The translations under genes were made by a program, and so were the position numbers. Shown in pieces: positions 20,990-33,020 of a stretch of 64,000 nt of DNA; position 1 is the stretch's first letter; each line of letters opens with the position of its first letter. The DNA comes from Prorocentrum cordatum (taxonomy: Eukaryota; Sar; Dinophyceae; Prorocentrales; Prorocentraceae). Below the pieces are notes generated by a model that saw only the letters and a program-made list of their open reading frames with translations, was not told the origin of the DNA and did not search any database. The stretch covers positions 702,501-766,500 of the forward strand of contig CAUYUJ010014194.1 of assembly GCA_963575745.1 (NCBI GenBank), read 5' to 3'.

Positions 20990-21360
20990 AATTTCAAGCA
21001 ATGCGCAGTGTACAAGCTATGTGGAACAATGTATCTGGTGCAACCGACGTTTTGCAACCCAATTTGTCCAATATATGCCGTGCAAGTTGCGTGGTGCAAT
21101 ATATGTTGCGTGATCTATGTAGTGCAATCTCTGCTGTACACAATCTGTTGGGACATCCACGTTGTGCAATCCATGTGGGGCAACCCATGTTGTGCAACGT
21201 ATGTGGTGCAAAATGTATAATGCAATCCATGTTGTGTAATACTCGCGGCGCACTCTACGCGGTGCAATCCATGCGGTGCAACCTTTGTAGTGCAAAGTAT
21301 GAGGTGTAGTACATGCTGTGTAAGCTATTTGGTGTACTCAATGTGGTGCGATTGATTTTC
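20990..21360. repeat. 15-bp minisatellite M15, array 2 (TATGTGGTGCAATC)
   Basis: About twenty-four degenerate units such as CATGTTGTGCAA, TATGTGGTGCAA and CATGCGGTGCAA, in the opposite orientation to 17675-17885. Short cysteine/valine-rich open frames here are artefacts of the repeat. Confidence 0.9.
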
Positions 21361-21904
21361 GCACACGGGTTGACAAATTCCATGGTGACCCGGGGGTGGG
21401 CGTTCTGGCGGCTCTTGCGGCGCTGCCCCGAGGACGGATTGAGACAGCCAGCAACTCAAGATCGGCCCCGAAACTCTTCCTGGGGCCCCAGCGCACTGGC
21501 GTTCCGAGCCGCGCTAGGCCGTGGCCGCAAAGGGACCTTCCCGAAGGCCAACCACCGTCGTCTCACCTCGCCCCTCCTGTGGGTTTGGAACTCCAGGCGA
21601 CCGCCTTGGCGGCCGCTCTTGCGGCGCCGCGCCGAGGGGCTGCTGCTCCCGCTGCCATAGCGCCGCCGTGCGTTCACGCTGCGGCCTCGGGGCGCCCCCG
21701 GGCGTCCCTGCGGGGAGGGAGCGGCGGCGATCGCTCGCTTTGCCCCAGGGCGAGCTGTCCTTGCCCTGCTTATCGCCCGCCACCTCCACCTCAACCTGCA
21801 CCACCTCCTCCGCCGCCTCCTACCTTTTCATCATCGTCTTCCTCATCCTCCTCATGATCGTCACCGCCGTCGTCATCATCATCCTATTCTTTATCGTTGC
21901 GACA
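21361..21904. other. Intergenic, GC-rich; one internal direct repeat
   Basis: No gene seen. GGCGGCTCTTGCGGCGCTGC.CCGAGG (about 21408) recurs as GGCCGCTCTTGCGGCGCCGC.CCGAGGGG (about 21610). Pyrimidine-rich DNA from 21780 grades into the CAT array. Confidence 0.5.
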
Positions 21905-22260
21905 TGGAGCAGCAACATCAACATCAACATCGACATCATCATCATGTCATCATCATCATCATCATCATCATTATCATCATCATCATCATCCTCACCATCA
22001 CCACCACCACCGTATCCATCGCCGTGAACTCGGTCACCATCTTCATGTCTATCATCCGTGCCATCATCACCATCGCATGCGTCATATCTACAATCATCAT
22101 GATCATCATCGTCACGACCATCACCATCAACATAATCATTCTCATCACCACCATCATCACCATCCTAATAATCGCCATCATCATGTTCGTCATCGCCGCC
22201 GTCGTCATCATCACCAACACCATTAAAACCATCACCATCGTCATCACCGCCGTCATGATC
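21905..22260. repeat. (CAT/ATC)n imperfect microsatellite
   Basis: Imperfect CAT/ATC triplets with scattered ACC and GTC units. Open frames read as poly-His, poly-Ile or poly-Met chains and are not genes. Confidence 0.9.
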
Positions 22261-22261
22261 A

Positions 22262-22650
22262 GAGCGCCCCTCTTCACGACAGAGGCGCGCCAAAACGTCA
22301 TGTGTGTGTGTGTGTGTGCGTTGACGCCGGGCTCCCTTACCTCACCATGCAGGCAAGCGGGGGTTGTCGATGCTCAAGGGCCCCACGATAACTCCGCAAA
22401 AACAATAGCCATATTAACATGCAGCCGAGTCCAAGTACCCGTTAGGGGCTCGAGAGACACACCTGGCCGCAAGGATCTGACGGGTGCCCTTCCCAAAGGC
22501 GCCATCGGGGTCCAAGCCTGACCAGCCTGCGGCGGGGGGGGGCTTGGGGCCCACTGATCCCAGGGGCGAACGCGGCCCTCCAAGGAGAGTCTCTGAGACC
22601 ACCTAACCGCACTGCCCGCGAGAGTGAGGTAAGGAATTTCCTAGCAAGGA
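22262..22650 (+). repeat. Tandem duplication D, copy 1
   Basis: Landmarks shared with 22786-23160, in order: CCCTCTTC.CGACAGA.GCGCG, GATGCTCA.GGGCCCCA, CAGCC.AGTCCA, GGC.CGAGAGACACA, CTTCCCAA.., GACCAGCCTG, CCACTGATCCCAGGGG, and ACCACCT. A (GT)n run at 22302-22318 lies inside this copy. Confidence 0.8.
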
Positions 22651-22785
22651 AGCGGACACGGTCAAGCCCTCCTTCCACGGCTGAAAACGGCCATGTGCCC
22701 ATACGCCCATACAGCTTCGAAGTAACCGTCGCGCTCATCGCTGCCCCCCCGTCATACTCCCGTACACTAGTAAGCACATTCATCA

Positions 22786-23160
22786 TGGCGTCCCTCTTCG
22801 CGACAGACGCGCGGCATATCGTCGCGCGTTGGCGATGGCCCCCAGTTCCCTTTATCCACCGTGCACGCAAGCAACAGCCACGATGCTCAGGGGCCCCAAG
22901 GTAAGTCAGCACGAGCAGTAGCCAGATTCAGATACAGCCAAGTCCACGCGCCCGTCGGGGGCCCGAGAGACACATATCTGGCCCCGAAGCCCCCGCGGGG
23001 ATGCTGGGGATCCGTGGGGGCCCTTCCCAAGAAGGCCCTCGGGTTCCAACCATGACCAGCCTGTAGCGGGGGTGGTCCACTGATCCCAGGGGTCAACGCA
23101 GCCCTCCCGGACCAGTCCCGCAGACCACCTCCCACACCCCAACATCCCCTATTTTTCTTT
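22786..23160 (+). repeat. Tandem duplication D, copy 2
   Basis: Collinear with copy 1, offset by about 520 bp. The copies are diverged at many positions and in spacer length, so the duplication is old. No protein domain is seen. Confidence 0.8.
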
Positions 23161-23766
23161 AGCGAACCGGCCGCATGGTCACCCTTGGTGGCACCCACGC
23201 GCGGGCGCCCGCGCCATGCAAAGCGAACGCACCCCTCACGTTGACTGGATATCCTCTCGTAGTAGTGGAGCGAAGAAGGAGAAGACACACTCTACCCGCT
23301 CATGGTCTGACTAACCGGCCACTCTGTCTGCTTTAGCTTCGGATGTTTGGATCGATCTCAGCTACGTGGCTCGCAACTCCCAATCTTGCGACTTCAGCAG
23401 AGCGTCGGTGTTGTGTACGCGGGTATTCTTTTACTAGCTCAGCGCACTCGCGGGGCAGTTCCGCTGATATCCCCCAGCGCTCGATGGTGGTGGCTGGCCA
23501 CCCCCTCCTGACACTGCATGGCTGAAAACCGAACGACGAGCCCCAAGACTCGCAGCGTTCCGCAGACTAGGATGCGGAAAACCTCAAGGGGCCTCGGGTC
23601 CGGGAGGAGCCACCGCACAGGAAGGGCAAGGCGAACCGCCCCGCCCTGCAGCTCCTCGGCCCGCCGAGGCGCCGGCCCCCGCGCACTGGCTTTGGCATGC
23701 CAGCTGCGAGGCCCGGAGGGCAAACGGTGGTGCGCCGTGTGCAGGTGGATGGAGCGCAAGTCGGAG
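23161..23766. other. Intergenic, no gene seen
   Basis: Mixed-composition DNA with only short overlapping open frames and no recognisable domain or repeat. Confidence 0.4.
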
Positions 23767-23771
23767 TGCCC

Positions 23772-23947
23772 TGACTACCTACCAGACCACCCCAACCCAA
23801 CCCGAAGACCCGAATTTGACCCGAATTTCGGGTTGGGGGGGGTACGGATACCATGTGTTTTTTCAACGTTCCCCGACCCCCCCCCACTGGAAATCGAGGA
23901 TAAATTTGGGCCTTCGGGTTGGGTTGGGGTGGTTTGGTGGGTGGTGA
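23772..23947. mobile_element. 176-bp foldback (MITE-like) element, family F2, copy 1
   Basis: The left end TGACTACCTACCAGACCACC pairs with a right end whose reverse complement is TCACCACCCACCAAACCACC. Both continue CCAACCCAACCCGAAG, so the inverted repeats are about 36 bp. It is flanked by a perfect TGCCC duplication (23767-23771 and 23948-23952). The interior has the palindromic CCCGAATTTGACCCGAATTT and a poly-G and a poly-C tract. The second copy at 31565-31740 has the same length. Confidence 0.9.
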
Positions 23948-23952
23948 TGCCC

Positions 23953-24839
23953 TGGCAACATCATGGCGGTGGCGTTTGATCACAGTGGTCGATGGTGACG
24001 CCGCAGGCCGAGGGCCGGTTTTTCCGCGAGCTGCCTGTGCTGGCATGCTTGACGTGCGGCGCTACTGGGGCGTGCCGTGCGAGTTCGTTCAGCCGCGAGT
24101 GCTCGGCGCCGTCCTCCATGGGGCAAAGCGTGCTGCACAAGCTCGCCGCGGGGATGGCGCCGTTCGGGGAGAACGTCACCGTGTAGGTGCGGATGCTGTG
24201 AGTGCATCTTCCGAGGCGCTCGAGTTCGGGAACTCACTGAACGCTTCCGTCAGGCGCCGCTGGGCTGAGGTGCCCGTGGAGCTTCGGCGCGCGGCCGCGG
24301 CCGCACGGCTCGGCGGAGCGAACCTTCGCCATCGGCCTCGCGCTTCCGTTCCGGGGAAACCAAACAGCACCGATACCGCTACTCCCCGGGGTATTTCCCG
24401 GGCGCGTTCTGACCAGGATGTCGAAGCGAATCCAGCGGTGGCGGCGAGGGCCTCCCACGAGGCCCCGAAAGGCGAAAACGACGCAAAGCCAGCGGTGTGG
24501 GTAAACCTTTTGCCCCTCTGATGCTCCTCCTTCCTACCTCACACTTCCTGCTCCGAGTCCTGTCCACTCGTCCTCCCTACCTGACCCTGCTCACGCAACT
24601 GCCACTCTGCACAATTCAACTCGCGTCCGAAAGAAAACACACATATATACATATGTATGTATACGGACATACAAATATACACATATGAACAAACGACCAC
24701 AAACCACGCGGGCCTCCGCCAGCGTCAGGGCGCAGCCCGGGGCAAGCAGGTCCACGCTCCCGCGCTCCCTCCCCCCCATTTCTCCTCCTCCCCTGACAGG
24801 ACGGCGCAGGAAAGCAGGGGGGAGCAGAAGAGCTCGCAG
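23953..24839. other. Intergenic; AT-rich microsatellite-like stretch at 24635-24690
   Basis: Short overlapping open frames with no recognised product at 23960-24520. At 24635-24690 alternating ACATATATACATATG/TATGTATAC palindromic sequence resembles 20825-20885. Confidence 0.45.
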
Positions 24840-25045
24840 CTCGAACGCGCAGGAGGACTCGAGGGGGGGGCGCCCAAGATGGGGGGGGGGTCACAAATCG
24901 TGACCCGAGACACGTGCGCGGACGAGTGCTGGCTAGGAGAGGTGCTGACAACAAAACGGGGGTCCGTGAAATCTTGGAGATCTCATGGCCCGGTCCACGG
25001 TGTCCACCCTCCCCTTGGCCGCCCCCCCAATCCGACCCCCTCCCC
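24840..25045. repeat. Dispersed repeat family R1, copy 2
   Basis: Matches 52830-53060 through GCCCAAGATGGGGG, CACAAATCGTGACC.GAGACAC, TGCGCGG, GTGCTGACAACAA, CCGTGAAATCTTGG, GGTCCACGGTGTCCAC and CCTTGGCCGCCCCC. Confidence 0.7.
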
Positions 25046-26042
25046 GTCGGACGAGCCGCGCGGGAGGCGATCGCACCTCGCCCTGCCACGCGTGAGGCGG
25101 CGGCCCCCGATCGCAAACCCGAGGCCGCGGCCAAACGCGTCCTTCTGCGGCGGCGACCGGGGCCCGCTCCCGGAGGAGGACGGCGGGGCCGGCGCGGGGT
25201 GGTCGACGGCAGGGTCTGCGCATGGACTCCCGCGATGCGATCCCCAGTCTTTGACGGGGGGATGGCGACACCAATCCGGATGGACAAGAGTTTAGGGCAA
25301 TCCTTGTGTATATACGACCGGGGACGTCCATCCTCGAGAAAGGTGCCTCCGAACAGCACCATGGGGGTGGTATCCCCGAGTTCTCCCCTTTCCTGAGCGG
25401 CATTCATTTTCGGGAGAAGTCGGGGATCGGGGGCGAAAAATCGCGCGCGAAGTCCTGCCTCAAGCCTTCATGGCCTCAGCCGCTTTTCACGAGTCCCCAT
25501 GAAAGCGGCCAGCGCTCGGACCAGGAAAATCGATCATCTGAATGAGTGTTCTTCGGGGAGACGTAAGACCCGGGTGCGGGGGACTTGGGTTGGCCCTTCG
25601 GGGCCAGCATGGTCCCATCACAAATTTGACGCGGCCTTCCGCTGTAGGCATCCCATCGAAACTGGACCGTCAAAGTCCAGGACGCGTTTGTAAAACAAAA
25701 ATCGACAAATCGTGTTCTGGCGCTCTCGAGTCTTGCGTTCCCTCGTGTTCTGTGATGCTCGGATCAGAGAGATCCATCAGTTGGAAAAGGTGTTTTGTTC
25801 GACGGCACGCGCGAGGGGCGGGGGGAGGGGGAACGCATCGTAGAAGGAGGCTGTATCAAAATACTATGCCCGCGCTGTCTGTGAACCAGGGATGTTTCTA
25901 AGAAGCAATTCCCCCTCCCCCTGCCCCCCTGTGCTCGTGGCTGTGTTCTGCGACGCTCGCCTCTCGCGTGCTTCGTAGAGCGTGGCTTCGTGCGCCGACG
26001 CAAGAGGCCACGTACTATTAGTAGAAGGAGTCGTGGAAATCA
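25046..26042. other. Intergenic, no gene seen
   Basis: GC-rich, mixed composition. Overlapping open frames on both strands have no recognisable domains. Confidence 0.4.
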
Positions 26043-27386
<1,344 letters not shown>

Positions 27387-27599
27387 AATCCGCCGGCCCC
27401 CTTGTGGGGCCACCAGGCTGTAGGCGCGGGTTCGCAGTTTCCAATACCAGTTGTAGCTTGTAGTTTCCAGTGTTACAGTTCTGCTTGTTGCTGGTTACTG
27501 TAACTAGTTGATTGACCGCGCGAGGGGGGGGAGGCCCAAACAGGATTTTTTAGCACCCCCTGGGCGCGTTGTCTGAATTGCTGGGGGGGCTCGAAATCT

Positions 27600-28345
27600 A
27601 CACCCCTCACGCACATCCGCGGGGTCAGGGTCCAAAAACACAGGGGATGTGCCACATTTCTGAAATTCGGTGCCACCCCTCACGCAGATCCGCGGGGTCA
27701 GGGTCCAAAAACACAGGGGATTTGCAACATTTCTGAAATTCGGTGTCACCCCTCACGCAGATCCGCGGGGTCAGGGTCCAAACACACTGGGGGATTTGCC
27801 ACATTTCTGAAATTCGGTGCCACCCCTCACGCACATCCGCGGGGTCAGGGTCCAAAACACAGGTGATTTGCCACATTTCTGAAATTCGGTACCACCCCTC
27901 ACGCACATCCGCGGGGTCAGGGTCCAAAAACACTGGGGGATTTGCCACATTTCTGAAATTCGATGCCACCCCTCACGCAGATCCGCGGGGTCAGGGTCCA
28001 AAAACACATGGGATTTGCCAAATTTCTGAAATTCGATGCCACCCCTCACGCACATCCGCGGGGTCAGGGTCCAAAAACACATGGGATTTGCCACATTTCT
28101 GAAATTCGGTGTCACCCCTCACGCAGATCCGCGGGGTCAGGGTCCAAAAACACAGGGATTTGCCACACTTCTGAAATTCGGTGCCACCCCTCACGCAGAT
28201 CCGCGGGGTCAGGGTCCAAAAACAAATGGGATTTGCCACATTTCTGAAATTCGGTGCCACCCCTCACGCAGATCCGCGGGGTCAGGGTCCAAAAACATAG
28301 GGGATTTGCCACATTTCTGAAATTCGGTGCCACCCCTCACGCACA
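27600..28345. repeat. 73-bp satellite, about 10 copies
   Basis: CACCCCTCACGCA recurs at about 27602, 27674, 27748, 27822, 27893, 27967, 28040, 28113, 28186, 28258 and 28331. Each unit continues GATCCGCGGGGTCAGGGTCC, then AAAAACACA.GGGATTTGCC and ACATTTCTGAAATTCGGTG. Units are highly alike, which implies recent amplification or homogenisation. There are no unique spacers, so it is not a CRISPR array. Confidence 0.95.
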
Positions 28346-28350
28346 TCCAT

Positions 28351-28470
28351 CGCAAGGCGTGGTAACCCAAACTGCGAGTACTCCCTCGGCCCTTTAATCC
28401 CAAGGTGTGGTAACCAAGCTCGTAAACCATACACGTCTTACCAATCGCCCTGTGTGGTAACCCCTCTTGT
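28351..28470. repeat. Degenerate 48-bp repeat, 2-3 copies
   Basis: GCAAGGCGTGGTAACCCAAA, CCAAGGTGTGGTAACCAAGC and CCCTGTGTGGTAACCCCTCT recur at about 28352, 28400 and 28448. Confidence 0.6.
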
Positions 28471-28612
28471 GATCAGTTGGTTTTGCCGATTGCGAATCGG
28501 CCTCGCATGAAGTTCCGATACTGCTGCGCGACAGCGCCAAAACCTCATGACTTAGCTCTTCCATGGCCCATTCTCCGAGAGAGGGGGCCGGCGGCAGGGG
28601 GCGAAGCCCTTA

Positions 28613-28692
28613 CGGATAGTAGTCGTAGTAGCATGCAGTAGTCGCAGTAGTACTAATGGTAGTCGCAATGATAACAGAACTGAGTAGTAGTC

Positions 28693-28745
<53 letters not shown>

Positions 28746-28783
28746 CCAGTAGTAGTAGTCTAGTAGTAGTAGTCTAGTAGTGC

Positions 28784-28844
<61 letters not shown>

Positions 28845-28867
28845 CGTAGTCGTAGTCGTAGTCGTAA

Positions 28868-28942
<75 letters not shown>

Positions 28943-29028
28943 TTGCAGTAGCAATATTCGAAATAGTACTAATGGTAGTCGCAATGATGATAGAAATTGT
29001 AGTCGTAACAATAGTACTAGTAGTCGTC

Positions 29029-29101
<73 letters not shown>

Positions 29102-29102
29102 C

Positions 29103-29163
<61 letters not shown>

Positions 29164-29193
29164 AAAGTAGTAGTAGTAGTCGTGTAGTAGTAA

Positions 29194-29238
<45 letters not shown>

Positions 29239-29239
29239 C

Positions 29240-29291
<52 letters not shown>

Positions 29292-29295
29292 TTAT

Positions 29296-29345
<50 letters not shown>

Positions 29346-29395
29346 AAAGTAGTATAGTAGTACTAGTAGTACTAGTAGTATCCGTAGTTGTAATA
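28613..29395. repeat. Second (AGT)n microsatellite
   Basis: About 780 bp of AGT triplets with occasional CGT and short breaks (28960-29010). Confidence 0.97.
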
Positions 29396-29735
29396 CCTCG
29401 GAGGCTCCCGTGGGCCGACCCAGCCATCGACGCGCCCTCGCGCTGGGCCCGGAGGACGGCCGTCGCCTGCGGGGCATCCCGCGCCCCCCGGGGGGCGCCC
29501 ATGCCTGCGCCGGCGGGGCGGGCGGGGCGGGCGGCTCGAGCCGCGGGCGCCGACGACGAAGGCCGACGAAGACGACGACGACGACGACGAGGACGACGAG
29601 GAAGACGACGGCCGACGGCCGACGACGCCCCAACGACAAGGCCGACGGCCGACGTCCGACCATGCCTGCGCCGGAGGGGCGGCCGCGGCGGACGGCTCGA
29701 GCAGCGGGCGCGGGCGGGAGCCCTAAAGTACAAGG
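29396..29735. repeat. GC-rich block with a duplicated segment and (GAC)n
   Basis: CATGCCTGCGCCGG.GGGGCG followed by GGCTCGAG..GCGGGCGC occurs at about 29500 and 29661. Between the two lies a GACGAC/GAAGGC triplet run (29550-29630). Confidence 0.7.
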
Positions 29736-30689
29736 TCCAGGGGGACACAAAGAAGTGCACAGAGGATCCAGGATGCCCCGTATTTTTAAAAGGTTGCGTG
29801 GATGCTTGTCTTCCAACCCACTTCCCAGATTTACCCAGGCTTTCCACGTAATCGACGTGTATTCAACTTGTGCCTGCGACCACGCTTCCCTCTTGACCAA
29901 GTGCGGGCCATGCAGAACACAGACTACCCGAGCGAACCACCCTAATATGGAGGAACAAGAACTGGCGTTCAAATATAAACTGTCGGATCTCCGCGCGGAT
30001 TTCGCGAGCGGGGCCTAGGTTCCAGCGCCGATGCATAACATCCGCGCGGACCTCAAGGAATTGATGTGCATGCAGTTTTTCTTCTTAGACTCAAGTGCGG
30101 GCGACGCAAAACACAGACTAATTACCCCACCAGAGCACCCTTGTAGCAGTGAGGGTGAAGAGGCGGGTCGAGGAGCAGGAGGATCGTTTTTGACTTTCCG
30201 GCGATAGCCCGGGTCATCCGCGGGGAGGGGTGGGGGGGGGCGGCCGATATCCAAACCGGCTCGCTCTGGGCAGCCCCGCGCAGCCCCGCGCATGCCCGCG
30301 CGCACCAGTGCTGCGCACCCCCTTCGGACCTGCGCAACAGACAAGGTCAGGCTGTCTGGGAGGACAGGGGGGGGGGGCCGACGATAACCCGGCTTATTGC
30401 CAAACATTTTAAGAACCAGTCTCAAGCCCTCAAATGCGGGCGACACTGAACACAGACTTGTGGCGTCCAAAACCTGGATAGCGGCGCAGTGCAAAGCGCG
30501 CGAAAAGCCTGTGGGAGACGCTGACAGGGACGCTTGACAGGATGTGTGCAAGCTCGAAACAGGAGCTTCGCAGGAGCCCAGGAAGAGCTTCGAGGGAGCT
30601 GCAGAAAAGGCTTGCGCCAAACGTACTGGGAACGAGATGGAAAACGCTTCAGGGACACCCTCTTGACTCTCCGAGGGCAATCCGGGAAT
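29736..30689. repeat. Short dispersed motif GTGCGGGCGACGCAAAACAC, three copies, in non-genic DNA
   Basis: CAAGTGCGGGCCATGCAGAA (about 29900), CAAGTGCGGGCGACGCAAAA (about 30093) and CAAATGCGGGCGACACTGAA (about 30433) are each followed by CACAGACT. A degraded hairpin of family F3 (ATCTCCGCGCGGATTT ... ATCCGCGCGGACCT) lies at 29980-30055. No gene is seen. Confidence 0.6.
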
Positions 30690-31210
30690 TACCCCAGCAA
30701 AGTACCCTAACGGCAGTGAGGCGGAAGAGGCGGGTCGACGAGCAGGAGGTCGGCTTGTGAAGGCCTGCGCTCCAACACATGTTCACTTGAGGACTCTCAG
30801 GAATGATGTAGCCGAGACCGGGGTGAGAGCAGGGCCATGTGCACCTTACCTGTCGGTCGGAAGAAGTGGGGACATGAAGTAGGGAGGCGCTGAAGTAGGT
30901 TGGGCGTCCGCCCGCCCCCTGAAGAGGAGGGAAGAGGGAACACCGCTCGACTCTTGAAGTCGAAGTATAGGAAGGCGCCTTGATATGCATTGGCGCTTGA
31001 GCATCCAAACGTACCTACGTTCAACGACCGGCGTGTAATGCGATGCTGCACCAGGGATCGGGGCTGTTCAGAACAAAAGTGCACACACTATGAGGAAGCC
31101 TCGGGCGAAACCGCTGCCAGGCGGCTGCCAGACCAGGCGGTCTCGGGCTCGCCCCCCCCGCCCGTGGGAGACTCTTCCATGGTCCTTCCTCACTGCTACC
31201 GTAGAAGCCT
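30690..31210 (+). repeat. Dispersed repeat family R2, copy 1
   Basis: Landmarks shared in order with 41930-42170: ACCCCAGCAAAG.ACCCTA, GATG.AGCC.A.AC.GG.GTGAGAGCA, GGTCTCGGGCTC.CC followed by a C/G tract, and GTGGGAG.C. The spacing differs by about 280 bp. Confidence 0.55.
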
Positions 31211-31564
31211 CCAGCGAAACACTGTTCGGGAAAATCGCGGCGGCCAACTCATCGCCGTACAGCAGGATCAAGGACAGAAGAACACTCCAAGAACACGAGA
31301 CCTTCCGCAGGCCCAAACCGAAGAGCTTTCGAGGGCACCCTCCCCCAAGATGCACCAAGGACCATCCAACAAACACGAGGAACATCAGGGCACCCTCCCC
31401 GAACCGACCTCGGTCCGACCGTGCTCTGCCGCCATAGGAGGCCGCTCTCCTCGACCCGGGGGGGCCGTCCGGGAGAGACCGGCTCAGGCTGGGCGTCGGG
31501 CCTGCAGGGCAGGGGTCGAAGCCCCGGGGGGCCAGCCTTCACCCCCCAGAGTGCAGCGCCGCAT

Positions 31565-31740
31565 TGACTACCTACCAAACCACCCCAACCCAACCCGAAG
31601 ACCCGAATTTGACCCGAATTTCGGGTTGGGGGGGGTACGGGTTCCATGTGTTTTTTCGACGTTCCCCGACCCCCCCCCACTGGAAATGGAAGGCAAATTG
31701 AGGCCTTCGGGTTGGGTTGGGGTGGTCTGGTAGGTGGTGA
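31565..31740. mobile_element. 176-bp foldback (MITE-like) element, family F2, copy 2
   Basis: Same length and ends as 23772-23947 (TGACTACCTACC ... GGTAGGTGGTGA), about 90% identical by eye. It is flanked by a perfect CGCAT duplication (31560-31564 and 31741-31745). Two copies with identical boundaries and different duplications indicate independent transposition. Confidence 0.9.
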
Positions 31741-32899
31741 CGCATGGGGAGGGCAGTACGCTGGAGCCAGAACTGGCCAGGGCAGCTTCTGGGCATCACG
31801 AGGTGGAGTGTCCTCGGGCCCCCATCGAGCGCTCGGCATCGAGTACGGTGACCGAGCGGTTCTCAAAGGGGCAGCGGGAACACGGCAACCACAACCCTGG
31901 GCGCCCAGAAGATACCGATGCCGCTGCTCCCCGACTTCTCCTTGGGGTGCGTTCTCACCACGATCTCGAAGCGACTTCAGCTCAAACGACGAGGGCCTCC
32001 CAGGAGGCCCCAAGACCCAAGAGGCGAAAACAAGGGAGGATGAGCGGCATTCGTACCTACACCCTGCGAAATGCTTAAGAAATCATGGGTTAAGAAATTC
32101 ATAGTCTCAGAACTTGAATAAAATCCCCCAAAATCTATTCAAATCTTAGGATTTACATTGAAACATTAAGAATAATCGAGACTCTGGCCGAACATTTAAG
32201 TTTTCTTAAGCATCGCCTAAGGTGTACTCCTCCTTTGAACAATGGAAACATTCTAATACATTTCGGCCTCTCGGGGCCCTTGCCGGGCCGCGGGGCCGTG
32301 AAAACCAGCTCGGTTGCAGAAAAGATGGGCGGGGTCGGGCCGAGCCGGCCAGGCACCGTGCGCAAAGACAGGCCAGGGGCACAGGCGGAGCTCGGCCGTG
32401 GAGGACTGGATGCAGGGGAGGCGGGGAGCAGGATTGGCGTGCCCACATAAAGCGTGCGCGCCCAATCAGGCATATGAAAACGCCCCCCCCGCTCCCCCGT
32501 GTGAGAGGCCGGCCTCGTAGTACGAGCGTTCGCGCAGTGCGTGCTGTCGAAACCAGCGTGGATTCATGTGCTTGTACGTCCCTCTGTCGCTCCTGAACCC
32601 TGTAGCCTTGAGGGGAGGTTCGGGCAGTGCCAAGGAATGGTCCCCACGAGGGGACGTCGCCACCTGCTCCTGGAGATCGAAGATCGAGGGGGAGGGAGGA
32701 TCGAGGGTCGAGGAGGTTTGAGCGTTCAAAGGGAGACCCTGAGGGGTCCGGGAGCCCATGCCCTGGAGGTGGTGGCCTGGCTGGTCGCGCCCCCCCCCTT
32801 TGGCATTAGTTATCTGAAGTATGAAAAGGGATCGGAGGGATAACGGCGCAAGAAGGCAAGGAGCCTCTCGCCGTCCTATGACCTCGGCGCTGGTCTCTT
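31741..32899. other. Intergenic, no gene seen
   Basis: A run of GATCGA/GAGGATCGAGG motifs lies at 32660-32715, like 58640-58690. AT-richer DNA at 32080-32220 contains ACATTTAAG/CTTAAG motifs. No coding domain is seen. Confidence 0.4.
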
Positions 32900-33020
32900 G
32901 CACCGCGTGATTTGCTCAATCGCCGTTTTCCGAGTGCGGAGATCGTTCGATATAGGCCGGCTCCGAGCCACTGCTGGCGTTCATTCTCGAACGCCCGCGT
33001 TGGGGTCGCCGCCGCGTCAA
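32900..33020. repeat. Dispersed fragment related to the 41.5-kb foldback element
   Basis: GATCGTTCGATATAGG, GGCGTTCATTCTCGAACGCC and CGCGTTGGGGTCGCCGC match 41546-41625 (GATCGTTCAACATCG, GGCGTTCAACCTTGAACGCC, CGCGCTGGGGTCGCCGC). Only one half of the hairpin is present here. Confidence 0.65.

Larger units (their letters stand above)
27390..28594. other. 1.2-kb cassette with 13-bp inverted ends between two (AGT)n arrays
   Basis: CCGCCGGCCCCCT at 27390-27402 is perfectly inverted at 28582-28594. The cassette holds a 73-bp satellite and a short 48-bp repeat. The left inverted end abuts the end of the first AGT array, and the second array starts about 20 bp after the right end. No target duplication is evident. 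Confidence 0.6.

Noticed and set aside
27600-28345. Regularly spaced direct repeats, considered as a CRISPR array
   Set aside because: Units of 73 bp are contiguous and almost identical, with no unique spacers, no cas genes, and a eukaryotic context.
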